Source of the DNA: Drosophila persimilis
Lineage: Eukaryota > Arthropoda > Insecta > Diptera > Drosophilidae
Assembly: GCF_003286085.1 (NCBI RefSeq)
Contig: NW_020825288.1
Span: forward strand, 23,064,001 to 23,128,000
Reading direction: 5' to 3'
DNA length: 64,000 bases
Positions 34,122 through 48,206 of the stretch are shown here, one piece after another. Both the position numbers and the translations under genes were made by a program. Each line of letters opens with the position of its first letter. Position 1 is the first letter of the stretch. The notes beneath the pieces are model-generated. The model made no database searches, had not been told where the DNA came from, and saw only the letters and a program-made list of their open reading frames with translations.

Positions 34122-36520
34122 ATTACAACGGATGATAATTGAAAATCCATGCATCCATGGAAATAACAGAAATACACAAATGAGTTCCCTATATTCCCTA
34201 TAACCTGATCCCAAGGTTATATTAGCATTTGATGTTATTTGTTTGGTGCCATCGTTTGGGCTGGTCTGTTGGCCTGACCCCTGCATTTAAGACGGCTGAA
34301 AGCAATCAACCCTGATGAAACCCCCCGAGCTGTCAGTCGGTCGAAGAGACCTTCACTTTAAATCGCCTGCCTTTGTGTTGGGTGTCGTCATAAAAATAGA
34401 AATCTCGCTTCATTTCATTGCCTTTGTTATAGCGCCTCGTTGTTGTTACTCCTCCAATTTACCCGGTCGACGGCCGTCCTGTCGTATAGTCCATAATCCG
34501 TCGTCGGCCGAGCGGGCTCCGGGCGGAGTTATATGATATCCCCGTACGAGGATGCACAGCGAGTATTTTTCACCTAAGCTGTGGCCGTTTGTCTGTCTCA
34601 CTGTCTCTATCTCTATCTCTGTCTCACACAGAACCCTCTGCTGTGGCTGGTCTGTGACCTGTTAGCCGGATTAGGCCTGACACGGGGAGATCGGGGACGA
34701 GGACAAGAACGAACCCACATGAGCATTTCAGTTGCTCGAAAATCAGTCATAATATTTCAAATTTCATAAATTGATGCGTATCACATTAGACGCGAATGGG
34801 ATGGGTATGGGATGGGAATGACGGCAGCAGGAGCCGCAGACTAACGGCCCTGCTTTCCCCGTGGGTGAGCAACCCTCGGGAACTGACTTTGATAAACGCG
34901 TTTTCGGCGGGGGAGCGATGTCACGCCCACATTTCAACGCGTCGCGAGAAATTTGCTGTGAAATAAAAAAAAACGAAGAAAAAACCTTAAGAAGAAATGA
35001 AAATATATAAAACTTTATATACCTACATACATATATACTCGTACATATATTTTTTACGGGTATATGGGTTTGTGTGCATGTATATTTCCTTTGATTTTGC
35101 TGCACGATTGATTTTCTCGCACCAAGACATCGCACCCCCGGACCACATCGGAGGAGAGTCCTGTTCATTCGCACCTGCTGCTACTCCTGACTCGTCTGAA
35201 ATTGTTCCCTAGACGAAGGACCATGGCTCTCGGCTCTCCGTTCTTGGCTCTCGGCTTTGCTCTTGTCTATCCCTGGAAGAAGGGGAACGCGAGAGTCCTG
35301 CCACTGCTACTGCTCATGCCCCTGCCCCTGCCTATGCCGCCCGTCCATCGGTCGCCTTATTTTATTTCCTTTCTGCTCAGCCATAAAACAATAAAGGAGA
35401 TTTTTGTATTTGTATTCCAACTTTGAGTCGCTCGCTGGAGAAATGCTTTTCTAATTAAATTTTATGACTTGCCTGATGAAGTTTTCCTTTCTTTTTCCTC
35501 GTTCTTTCATGACTGAAATTGAACTATTGATTGGTCACGAATGGAGGGCATAGGCGTTCTCTTCTTCGAGGGATGATCCCTCAGCGGCGTTGCTGAAGTT
35601 GCTGAAGAATGAGGCATAATGACGCCTGAATTTCAAATAATACTTCATCAAATGGTATTATACTTCTGGCTAGAGGTTTGCCCAATGCCCAGAAGCCATT
35701 AAATGTATGTGTGTACAATGGATTGGAAGTAACGATTCTCCGAAGCCCTTTTATCATTCAGAAACCAAGACAATTTGGGGTTCAGGATGTTTTTTATTTA
35801 TGTAGTACCATATGTATGAAATTTTGTAGCATTAAAATTAAAGATGACGTTCTTCTAAGACGAATCAAGCTCCATTGCAGAGAACCAGGCTCCAAGTAGA
35901 GTACTTTCCATACAATTACTTAGAGAGCATATCAAATACTTCAACTTTCCTTCAGATGGCATTCTAGTTGCCATTTCCATTTCCACGTGTAATAACACCC
36001 ATCGTGGCAGTAACCTTGCTCCAAGTGTTACCATCAAATGGGTAATCCAAGTGGACCTCAAGCGAAAATTCAGTGGTTTCTCTGCCACATTTCCCATATC
36101 TCAACACCCAACCCCACCGCACCGCACCGCAGCGCACCGCACCCCACTCCCATGTAGATTGGCAGCCAGGCAAATTTCAGCGATTTTCAAGCATTTCACT
36201 TCCACGCTGAAAATTGACACCTAATGCCCACGCAAGGGGAAAACGCTCGCAGCAAAGTGGGGGGATACCCGTCCCTCTGGTGGCGTCTCCTTCTCTGGCT
36301 ATTCACTGGCTTGCCACTGGTCCTCGAATGGCTTTCCTCTGGCTCTGCTCTGGTCGTTCGCTAGTCTTCCTCTGGTACTCCTCTAGTCCATACAGTCCTC
36401 CAGCTATCCCCTGGTTTTGTTGGCTTCAGCGAATGCGCAAGCAATTGACGTAAATAAGAAGCAGCCTGGCAACGTCAGCGCCACGATGACGACGCCTGTA
36501 ACCGGAGATGGTCTGGGAAT

Positions 36521-36565
36521 ACAGGGAGTACAGGGAGTACAGGGAGCACAGGGAGCACAGGGAGT
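36521..36565. repeat. Five 9-bp tandem units (ACAGGGAGT/C)
   Basis: Five perfect-length copies: three end in T, two in C. Confidence 0.95.
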
Positions 36566-37373
36566 GTGCCTTATTTACGTATATACATATGCCTTGGCCA
36601 CAGCTTGAGCTTTGAAATTGGAAAAAGTTATGCAAATCTGCTGACGACAGGACAGGAAACGAGCGAGCAATCTGAAGCACAAGAAGTGAATTAGTTTTTA
36701 TATATTTTTTGTGTGCAATTTATGTGTGGGCAGGACCCTGACGAGGACGAGGGCGAGCACGAGGACATGGAACTTTTCCCCTGTCTAACTGTCGATTTCT
36801 GTGTGCGCAATTATAATAATTGCAATAATAACAACAGAAGCAGCAGCAGCAGCAGCAGAAGCGACAGGAGGAGGATCTGTCCAAGCCACTCTGGTGGCAT
36901 GCAACGTGACAGGAACCGTACCAGCAGTTTACCCGGGTTGTACTAGGGTCTTCCTAGTTTCCTGCCCCAGCATCCGTGTGCGTAAATCGCTTCGTTGTTT
37001 ACCCAGAGCATTAAAGGCTTTGCTGCCGCACAGAGCACCGCTCAAGGCATGGCTTGGGCAAGAGACTGGGAAGGGGAAGGGGAAGCGGCGCATAACGTGC
37101 CTAAATAAATAGCCAGGACGTGGTGGCAGGACCAAAGAATATAACCGGCTGACTCAGGCAGTAAGGCTTTAAATCGTCATCTCCCAGTGTCCTATGGTCC
37201 GTTGCACGTTGCCCGTTTTCCGTTTCCCGTTGTCCTAATTACAACTGGCAACGCTTCGCTGGCCCTGACAGGCATTTGCCACCCCAAAAATAAGGGGAAT
37301 CCCAGGCCCACTCGCAGTCACAATCCCCTGCCCATCTTAACGTGCTTAATGCCAATTAAGCGTTTGCCAAACA

Positions 37374-37403
37374 CCCTGCCCTGCCCTGCCCTGCCCCGCC
37401 CTG
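37374..37403. repeat. (CCCTG)n pentanucleotide repeat
   Basis: About six CCCTG units, one changed to CCCCG. Confidence 0.85.
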
Positions 37404-38748
37404 AACCGTTCTACGAGTGTCACCCTCTTCAGTGAGGCTTTCGAAGGACCCCCTGGGCCCTGGTGATATTTACATTCCGCTTTTGATATTTCGCATTTCA
37501 TTGATTTTATTTTTAATAATTTTGATGCCTCGGATTACTGTTCTGTTGATTTATGCTGCGAAACAGGGAATTCCACTTCTACAAATCCTTGTCTCACTGG
37601 AATCAGAGTCTGTCTCTCCGAGAGGACGTCTCGCATTTCCATTGGTAATATAAATAGTTCATGTTAATTAGATTTCAGTTGGTTTTGTTGGCCAGCAGGG
37701 AAGGTCAGCGACATTTTGTTTGGAATATTATGGCAATTTTGTTGCCCTGGCGATTTATAATTAATTCCATTCCCTTTTGAAGTGCGGCCAGATCTCTCGT
37801 TTTCAGTTGGCTGAGCTGGAAAACAGGCTCGGGAATCTCATTTATTTTGGATGGACTACGAAAAAAAATTAATTGAAATTCGATGATTTACGCAAGCATC
37901 GGATAACTTTTATTTCAAAATAATTATCGGGGTTTCCTAAATTACAATCTTCTATACTCGGACACAGATGTTGTTAAGTGAAGACCAATGGCAACTGTTT
38001 CTATTCAGTTCCATTCATCCCCCGTAACACTGAGTAAATCAAGACAAAACCAGATCAAAGAGTACAAATCTGCTTTCAAACCTATTCCCAGAATTTATAT
38101 TCTGTATTAATATCAGCCCACGAACGATGCTCCAGCTGTTTGTGTGGAGCCCACAATTTCCCGATCAATCATGGCGAACAATCAGCAAGTTTCTTAGGAA
38201 CTCTTTCTTTCATTGCCACACCCTCCAGTGCTGCGCAGCGGAGGAATGGTGGCAATTCACTTGGCAATCTTAACGTTCTGTTAATTGATTTCTCGCAGAA
38301 TTAATTGTAGTCTTGGAGTCCCTGCTACTTAATTCCCATACTTTGTCGCTCTCCTGCATACAGATACATAGTATACATATGTAGGTATATCCCTGTCAGG
38401 TATCTGGTTCTCAGCTGCAGCCACTGACTGATGATTGGACTTCTTGGCCATCTGCAGCTCGGTTCACGTTCCACAGTGGCCACAGTGGCAGAAGCATATG
38501 CTGGAAACCCGAGACAAAAGAGCAGCGGCAGCAGCACATAAAAAATAAGAAATATCGAAAATAAAAAATTGCGCACAGCAAAAAAAGAGCCATGCCGCCA
38601 GCCAAAGATCAAATGGCGCAAATCTCGCAGATACAAAGATACTTTTCGACTGCGGTTTTGCGGATTGCGGATTGGGCTGGGCCTGGACCGGGCTGAAGCG
38701 AAGCGAACCTCGAAACCGCAAAGGGGGGTCGGGCGGGGCTTGAACGTC

Positions 38749-38783
38749 AGAGCCAGAGCCAGAGCCAGAGTCAGAGTCAGAGG
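38749..38783. repeat. (AGAGCC)n / (AGAGTC)n repeat
   Basis: Hexamer array that changes from AGAGCC to AGAGTC units. Confidence 0.85.
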
Positions 38784-39150
38784 CATCCAAGTTCAAATTT
38801 TTAACCGCACCGCACTCTATGGCAACGGTATACGGGAACATAATTTGAACTTAAAAGCTGTTCGGCAACTGGCTAAAAGAGGAGGAAACTGGGAACTGGG
38901 AACGGGGAACGGGGGACTGGCCTTTTGTATCTGCAATTTCTTTGGCGCAAAAGACGTAAAGAATAATAATAGTATGAAATTATAAATGGTTCGGTCTGGG
39001 TCGGGGTTTCTGATCCCCAAGTCGCACAAATTGTCCCTGTTTCATCTCGCTCTCTACGAGTACGAGTATATATCTATCTGTTCTGTATATTTGCTTTATG
39101 ATAATGCCTTTTCCAGCTACACGCTTCGTATTTTTAGATATTGTACGTCA

Positions 39151-39200
39151 GTTCTGTTCTGTTCTGTTCTGTTGAGAGTCTGTTTCTGTTTCTGTTTCTG
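39151..39200. repeat. (TTCTG)n then (TTTCTG)n
   Basis: Four to five TTCTG pentamers, a short interruption, then three TTTCTG hexamers: the unit gains a base part-way. Confidence 0.85.
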
Positions 39201-42200
39201 CTTCCCCACTTCCCCTGTCGATGATTATTATGTATGCTTAAATTCTATGCACGTACCGGCACTGAAGCTTATCTGTATCGAATATGATTAAGTGCGCTGC
39301 GCTGCCTCTCGACGGTCTCAAGTCCCAGGTCCAGGTCTAGGCAGGGCAGGGCAGGGGAACGAACCGGACCGAAACCAGGCCCAGGCCCAGTCACTGTCCC
39401 AGACCCAGGGCCAGGAGACAGAGAGACAGAGACCTGAACGTGCCACATTGAAAAGGGCACACAAAAGAGGCAGGAGACGGGGACGGGGACGGAGACGGAG
39501 ACAACCGCTTAAGTAAACACAAACAACAATTGCAGGCAGCAGCCTCCATCCAGGGTTCTGGCTCAGCCAAATCCTCGCCAGTCATCTCCCCAGGTCCATT
39601 TTGGCATTTGCATTTTCTGGATAATTCATTAAATGCAGAACTTGTGCCTTCTTTTTTACCTATTAAATTGTATAACATAAAGCGGAATTTGCATTTCTTT
39701 GTACTACTCGTACATTGCGATAAATGGCAGCGACGTTTCCGAGTATCGTAGATATTTCTGTGAAATTTCAACAATTACTTTCATTCATGGCTATGTGGAA
39801 GGCCTGCCACTGCCACTGCCACTCACAATCACCTACTTTGCATTTGAATATTCAAATTGAATCGATTTTCATCTTTTGAAAGCGCCTGAGAAAATTTTAA
39901 ATGGAATTATAGCGAATGAAAATTATGCATACAAAAATTATTTTAATTTATGGTTTGGGAATAAGTGTTCATATGGATACTGAGGGGAGGTTCCAGTGCC
40001 CAGGTTTTTCTGAGATGACAAGTATTTTTGGTTATGAGTGGCATTTCAATAACAACAAAAAAACCCTTCGAATGAAGCATATTTGGGTCATACAACAGGC
40101 AGCGAAAATCAAGTAGATTCATAAAGTAAATAACTTAAGAAGGCAGTCTTCCTATGTTAGTCTTATGATAGGCATTGGCCTAATCCCTCTGTGCAGTTAT
40201 AGTCAGATTAGTGATCTTTGAAGCCGATTGATCACTGTAAAAATTGTGGCAGATGTTACGGAAATAATATTTAGAAACACTTTGTTCAGGAATCATAACG
40301 TCGAAGGGCATCGCACACCCTTATTTAAATTACAATTAAAAAACTAATTTGCTTTGATTTAGATGTAAATGTATTCAAAAGTCTCTTAACTACGATCCTG
40401 ATTCAATTTAAATATAAACCACTTTAATATATAAGCATATTATATTAAATTGGTAGAAATTTATTTTAATTATGAAATATAGTTAAATAAATTATTTTAA
40501 TATTAATGTAAAAATGTAATTGAAAAAATATTCAAACTTTAATATTTCCACTCTTGGAAATATTTAAATCTAAGTGAAAATATTACAAATTCATGGCATA
40601 TTTCTCTGGTTGTAAGGACAACAACAACAATATAATTTAACCACCAAATACAACATGAGACATGTATAAATCATAGCCGTTATTGTATATCTTGAAACAG
40701 AATATTTTGTTACAAGAAAACCCACTATATATTTTAATTTCTTTGAATTGAAATCTTCATTAATTACCGCACTCATTTGAGTAAGTCAAAAATTAGCATT
40801 TCAAGAATTACTTGGCAGCGCTTTACGACAATTTGTAAATGCAAATCGGGAGGAGTACTTGGAGTACTTATGAATGTGTGTATGTGTGTGTAAATAATCA
40901 AACAAATTAGTATGCAGGTGTCGCAGTTGTGGGCCATAAATCTGAGTGGCCAAGTCGGGGAGATAAATATGAACGAAACATGTTTGTTAATCCCTCCATT
41001 TGAATGGCGCAATATTCGATTTAATTATATTAATGTGATCTCTGAATTTATGTGATCCGGTGTGCTGCATTCACTTGCAAGTGAAATGTATTCCATGTTT
41101 GTTCTTGAACTGGTTTACGAGTGTACACTGTACAGCCATGTGAAGTAATCTCGGAGCTGATATCAGAATGGGACTGGCAGTCGGGCCTGGGGCCTGGGGT
41201 CTGAGGTCTGGGATTCGTTCTCTGATCTTAAGTAGTCTCGAAATCATTCTCAGCATGTGCAAATACTCTTTCAGTCGTCTTTGGAGAGCCTTCCCATGAT
41301 TTATTTGATTTATAGCAATTGCTTTTTATATTACTTGTTGTTCGGCAATTTCCATTCTGCTTCTGCTGCTGCTTCCAAATCCGATATTCCTGAGGCACTT
41401 GAGGCCGAGAAGGAGATGGCTCTTGAAAAGCTGGCGGAGAGAAGGCCGCATTAAAATTCAACTCGTTCAAGTCGTGAAATGCTTAATACTTGAGATACTT
41501 TTGTGTTTTATTATTTGCATTAACATTTTGAGGGACGACGACAGCGACGACGACGACGACGCCCCGTCTTTGACTTTCCGCAAGCAATTTTCTAAAGGGT
41601 TTCCCCGCGCTTCCATTAAGGGTGGTTCGGATGCTATACTCGTACACACAATATTGTATATACTCGTACTTACATACATTAAAATGCTTTCGTATGGCGC
41701 ATTAATGATGCCAGGGGACTGTCAACCTGTCATTAAGCAGAACCAGATACCCAGATACTGATATGTATGTATGTGCCTCAGACAAAGATACATCCCATCC
41801 ATCCCAACTGTGAAAGGTGCAAACATCCTGTGATGCCTGGGTTTGAGGGGCATGAATCTCACTTGAATGCAAAAAATTGCAAATAAACGGGAAGGCTGTA
41901 GAGAGCTGTAGAGAGCTGCAGAGAATCCTAAGAAATTCACACGATTCCCCGAGTCCTTTTCGGCCAACAAACAACAATGGAAGGGGCAGCGGCAGAACGG
42001 TAAATGTCGGGCCAGATAAAAACCTCCGAGCCACTCCGAAGCGGCTGCTGTGCAAACAATTAAAGTGAGGAGAGCACACTGCAGGGAAACTGCAGGGGGA
42101 AAGGGCAGAGGCGTGTGCAAGGTGCACTCCTCGTCGTCATCGTCGACGTCGCCGCCAGGGCACTTCCGCACACCCAAGAGATTGCACACAGCAAACGACA

Positions 42201-42298
42201 GATGCAGATAGAAACACAGCAACAGCAGCAGCAACACCATCAGCACCAGCGCGCTGGTAGAGATACAGCTACAGAAATGGCAATGGCAACAGCGTAAA

Positions 42299-42350
42299 GA
42301 TACAGATACGGATGCTACAGATACAGATACAGATACAGATACGAATACGG
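42299..42350. repeat. (GATACA)n hexanucleotide repeat
   Basis: About eight GATACA/GATACG units with two interruptions. Confidence 0.85.
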
Positions 42351-44375
42351 TTGCTCAAGTGCCGAAAATAAAACGCAGACCGAGATTGCTCCCTTTGATG
42401 TGTGAGTGTCTGCAGTGCAATATTATTATGATTGATGGGCGAGAAAAAGAAAAAACAGAACCCGACCCCGACTCCGAACCCAACCAAAAACAGGCACCCC
42501 TGCAGATCCGATGGAATGGTATGGGAATGGTATCATATGTTGAACAGAACCAGAACCATAACCAGAACCCAAAGGAATACTATAAATTATGTTTACTTGT
42601 TCGCCGCTAAAATGAGGCCCCTAAATTGGTGTGGAAATATGGAAAGATTGCGATTGTAAAACTTTATGGATGGTATCAGATATGTTAGTGAAAGAATATT
42701 CCAGGCCCTAAAGTTAGTATGGAACGGATATTTTATAGATAAGCATTCCCCTCGAAAAAGAGCTTCAGAAAGTATTGTAGAATCATAAAAGGATTGCGAT
42801 CGGAACTGGCATATTCCGGCTCTTTGTTCATTGGTTCTCTGTTTCTCTACGTATTTCTTGTTGGGTTTTATTTGTGTTTTTTTGTTCGGGCCGTCATGCG
42901 TATAGAATTTCATTTGATTGAGCGCTTAATCAAGCAAACATTAATGTGCACTTATTAATAATAAGTGTTCGCTGGGGCCCAATTTTCGTTTATCTGCTCA
43001 GTCGTGGCTGAGTGACGCCCGTGCTGTGTGCTGTGCTCTGTGTGCTGGTCACGATGATGACTGAGCGAAGAACCTGGCAGGACTGCTTTCGATTGTGGGG
43101 AAATGGGGTATGGGGCAGCAACAAAAGCGGTGGCAAGATACAGATACCAGAACTCGTGGGTGTGTGAGCGCATAGAAACGCCTTTGAATGCTATCTGTGG
43201 CTCTTTTATGCGGGGAAACAACAATATTCCGGGGACCGTAATCAATCAGAGAGTGAGTGCCCGAAACCCTTCTTAATGAGTTTACAGAATTTAATCTTTT
43301 GAAAATAAACTCTGAAATCAATATTCTGCCCGCTCTTTCAAGTTTTGATAACTTCAGATGAGATATCAGGCTATTATTTTCGAGCCAAATTATCCCTTCT
43401 TTAGTGCTGTGTGGGGACTACAATTAGAATATTTAAAAATTAATAATAATTTTATTGACATTTATTCTGAATAATTTAGAGAAGTTTACCTAACCATGAC
43501 CATCCCATCATCAGCATTTCATCATGCTCCCCTCGAAATCAAACAAAACATTGTAAGCTTTTCCGTATTTCATATGAAAAAACACACATATTGATCTACG
43601 AACCTCCACTGACCCCTTTTCGAGTGCTTTATCCTCTCGTGGCCATTCATTCATCCAGCATTCATCCCACAGTGGGGACCACCCATTGATATTGATAGAG
43701 AATCTTGAACAAGTTTAGGCTTACACGCCGCCGAGGATTATCCGTGTCGAAAGCTGAGTTATGTCATGCCCGACGAGAGCCAACAATGGTCGGACCTCTC
43801 CTATGCCTATCCCTGAAAAGAAAAGAATATATGTATATGATTCTTTCCTCTTTTTTGTTCTAAAAGAAAAAAAAAAAAGCCTCCATTGTGTGGCCTCGAG
43901 TTGATTGTTTCCCATTGTTTTTGTTGTAGTGGCAGCTTTTTTATTGTTAGTATTATTTTGCGTATTATTAAAGCGCATGCAGTCTTTATCAATATATAGG
44001 AGTATACACATATTGTATGTACGTATGTATAGGTGACTGTATCTGATTGTCTGCCTAAAAAACCAGCCGGCGGATGTTCAGTCGAGGAGGGGACTGTGAC
44101 TGTGGCTGTGACTGGGACTCAACCCGACTTTAAGCTTCTTTCTGTCTGAATGAATTGAGCGGGCCTTTTGCATTGCTGAACTGCTTTTCATTTTGTACGG
44201 GCCTCCTCCCCAGAAGTCTTCCTTCCCCCAGACATTGCGCTCATAGAATTTGTATGAAATTTAAATACCTATTCAGCATTCAAAATGCGAAGCGACAGCG
44301 CAAAGACCTAAATACTTAAGTAGTTTCCGAGGGGCTGACAGAGACACGGCACCAGCAAACAGATACGAGCGCACA

Positions 44376-44404
44376 CAGATACAGCAGATACAGCAGATAC
44401 AGCG
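44376..44404. repeat. (CAGATACAG)3 repeat
   Basis: Three 9-bp units related to the GATACA array at 42.3 kb. Confidence 0.8.
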
Positions 44405-44598
44405 ACATGGCGGCGCTTTCATATGCAGACACACGTTTTGTTAGTTACAGATACAAAATAGAGGAGAAGGCCGGGCCGCAGATACAGATACGTATAGGGG
44501 CGGAGCAGAGGCAGAGGCAGAGGCAGACAAAGCAAGCTGGATTATGCCTCCTCCATCCGATCAACGAGTACTTCCAAGCATGCCCCCTCTGAGTGGCT

Positions 44599-44621
44599 GT
44601 GTGTGTGTGTGTGTGTGTGTG
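44599..44621. repeat. (GT)11 microsatellite
   Basis: Pure dinucleotide run. Confidence 0.95.
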
Positions 44622-47600
44622 CCGCACGTAAGATTTAATCTTTATTGATTTATTTTGTTAGATTTTAATTTATGACACCGATGTAGGCAATCATTTTTTC
44701 TCTCTGTCCCTCGCCTCTCTACCGCTCTCTCTCTTTTTCTCGCTGGCTCTGCTGGGGCACGGAGAGTGCCCCCACTGCACATGCTGAGAGGCACCATAGC
44801 TCTTGGAAATGTTGGGGCACCGGGAACCAGCTGTGCCAGATTTCACGAGATACTGTGGCATGTAATTTGCATTGTGGGTGGATTAATTAATCAAGACATT
44901 GTTGCCGAGCTCCATTCGAATGCTAATCAATTATGGATCTATAGGATGGGAGGCTAGACAGTGCGTTCATGTGAAGAAGAGCGGGTTTCTGTCCACAAAG
45001 GTCGCCTGGAAGCAGGGTTAGCTTTCTCTATGCCGGATAGGATGGGTCTCCATCCTTAAAATGCAAAAAATTGTTGTTGAGAGTTGGAAATTAGTTAGTG
45101 GCTTTAGTTACCCATGGGACTTCCACTTTCTTTGGTGTCATGTTTCTGTAAATGGTTGTGAGTACATTAATGGATCCAGAGGTGATGTTCGCCTTAGGTA
45201 TAGGAATATATTGATTTCTTCTCAGCCAGCCGCATAGATTACTATACCCTACTACATTCTGTCTTAATACTTATTTCTCCACCACCTTTCTTATTTTTTG
45301 CTTTTTGGGACATTTCCGTGCTCTAATCCCTGTAAAGCATCGTCTGTCTTACCATCTCTTTCACCTTCTTCAAGGATTATTTAGAGTGAAAACTTTCCAT
45401 TACTTTTCGCTGCCATCCGAGCCCCACACTACCTGACAGCACCACCCACCCATCCGCCAACCCCTCACAGAACCGACCAACTTTGAGTAACGGCCCCGAA
45501 GCTCTTGCAACATATCAGGTCCAACCCCCAACGTCATGGCTGACAACCCTGGCTGGTAACCTTTCATTTAACATTACCCACCAAAATCCCAGCAGCCAAC
45601 TATTAATTTCCCGACCCCTCCTCCGTCCCACCACCAGCAGCACCCCTACCCTTGGCACAAGCAACTGTGAAACTTCAGCTGTAACGCACAGAAATTTTCA
45701 TGTAATTTGCTTTCAAGTTAGGTTAAAAGTTTTCGCCGGAGCAGAAACCGTTAATCAACATTAATTACACATAACCTCGCACCAGGTCCAAGACTTGCCA
45801 CGCCCACATGCGACATGCAAACGAAGATAGAGAAGAACATACATAAGGGTGGCTTTTTGGGAAACCGAAGATCTGGATGCCCTACTAGAAGCTACTTACA
45901 TACATATATGATTTAGTGATTCATTTCCCTGTGTTACTTTTAGACTTGTAGATCCTTTAGCTATCCGTCTGTATGATGTGGTGCACCTTTGCAAGTAAGG
46001 GGCTATTTAGAGGTAGATGGAGATGGTTCCATCGCGCTCTTAAGGTACGGTGTCTTCCCTATTTGATTAGCAAAAACGTACTCCAAATCATAATACCCCT
46101 CTGCTAGGGTATTCAAATGGCGAAACAGAAATTGTAATTTACTTTAATGAGCAGCATTTAGTCAGCCCACAAGTCCAGTTTCAAAGAGGGAGGGTCGTAC
46201 TGGGTGTACCATGATTGGATCGGAGTACTAGGAGAGTGTGAGAGAGAGAGAGGGAGGCGTGGACAGTGGGATGTCCACTCCGCAGTTGTGTAATTAAAGT
46301 TGGCATCACCGGCAATTGCATTTTGAATTTGAAACGGGCCGATGGACGACAACGACAACGACAACGACTACGACATCGACGTAGACGTGGACGGGGCCAC
46401 GCACTCAATTGTCCGTGCCTCGTGCGGCCCACTCAAAGACATCACTCACTGACCCCCACTCACCCGATCCGACAGACGCTGTCCCGAGCACCGTCCGTCT
46501 GCACCCGTGGCTCTGCCCTGTCTGTCCCATCCGTCGCCACTCGTAGTCTCCGCTCCGTAATCTGCAGGCTTATTGTTCTCCCTTGTTCAAGTTTCCGCTC
46601 CCACTCCCGCTCCCGTTCCAGTACCGTTTGTCGACGTTGTCGTTGTCGCATGTTCTTGGCATTTAATGAGTGTCTCTCTACATCGGCCCTGCCTTCTCTC
46701 TAAGAGTTCGATACTTGGGCCATTGATGTGTGGCTTCCACATCGGCATCGGCACGGCATCGGCATTGGCGTCTACTGTCTACCGTCTCCGCTTCGTTGGC
46801 CATTTTCGTATGCATGGCATGTATTTAAGTAGGCTGCTGTTAAGTGGACATTAGGGGCATTCTGTGGATGCTATGTGGGCACACATATGCGGTGGGTGAC
46901 CTTATATAGAGCACAGCGTCTTCACTGGCCACTTGCCATTCGCCTCGAGTGGCCATCGAAGAGAAATCACCAAGAATTCTATGCTCAAAATAGTTATTGA
47001 CGGATGTCTGCTGGAGATCACTCTATACGTACTTACATCCAAATGGTAGGTTGCCCGACATACATGTATGTACATGTGCAGCTCTTGAGTGAGTACTTCT
47101 TCGGAACTTATGCCGCATGGTGCATTGAAGATATGCAAATGAATGTCTGCAAAACGATATTAAGTGGGAGCTGCATCTGTAAAATTGTATTGGGTTAAGC
47201 TTATCGATCCATATGTAAGTACATATGTATGTATTCAAACAGTATCTATTATGATAAACTGGAAACATTCAAAATGTGCAGAGAATCGCATGTTCAAGAT
47301 TTTATATGGTATGATCTTTATATGGTATCTAGCAAATGTAAAGCTTAAACGAAACTTCCCTAAATTACATCCTTAATTTACCTTAACTTATAAATAATAA
47401 AATATATTATCTCTTGGCACTATAACGTTATAACGAACGCACTGTATAAATCAGGATTTTTATTGGATTCACAACTCCCTATGATTAATGGAGATCCATC
47501 TCTATTCATTATAGCATTAATTACCCTACTCTACGAAAAGTTGGCTTCATATCATGTAACCATTCTGTATCTCCTACTGTGGCCCTGTTTAAACAGACCT

Positions 47601-48179
47601 TAAGTTTACCCATTTCTGAGCTCAGAACGTGTAAGATTATATTTTTGTATATTTTCCTTTTTTTTGCGGCGTTTCCACGGTCTTACGAAGCGATTCCTGC
47701 GGGACATTTTTGTTGTGGGCGATCTACTTTCGGCAGTTTCCTAGCATCAAAGGTCGAAAGTCGTTCGTTGAATTTTTGTCGTCTTGCACTTTTTGGTCCT
47801 TACATCAAGCCATTACATTCGTTCGAATTTTATATTTATTCTGATTCTGCAAAGCATTTTCAAGGCATATCAAGAGGGACAATTTTTAATATGATAATGA
47901 GATGCATGGTTTTCAAAAGAAAGCTTAAGGACTTTCAAAGCTGAAAACCTGAAATTCTCCTCAACAAAAATTGTACAAAAGAAAAGAGTGGTTCTGGGTG
48001 TGACTGCTTTAGAGCTGCTGACGGAGTGGCCAGTTTTTTTTTTAGCATCTTGCGGCTTATGTCGGCGTCTCCAGTATGGGTCGGAGCTGTGTCTACGGTT
48101 TCGTGTGGTATGCCACATATGGACCCGGTCCTCCCTGCTGCTGCCGGTGCATTCATGTGGAAATGAGTGCAGCCGCCAG

Positions 48180-48206
48180 CACACACACACACACACACAC
48201 ACACAA
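48180..48206. repeat. (CA)13 microsatellite
   Basis: Pure dinucleotide run; a second (CA)10 lies at 48,676-48,695. Confidence 0.95.
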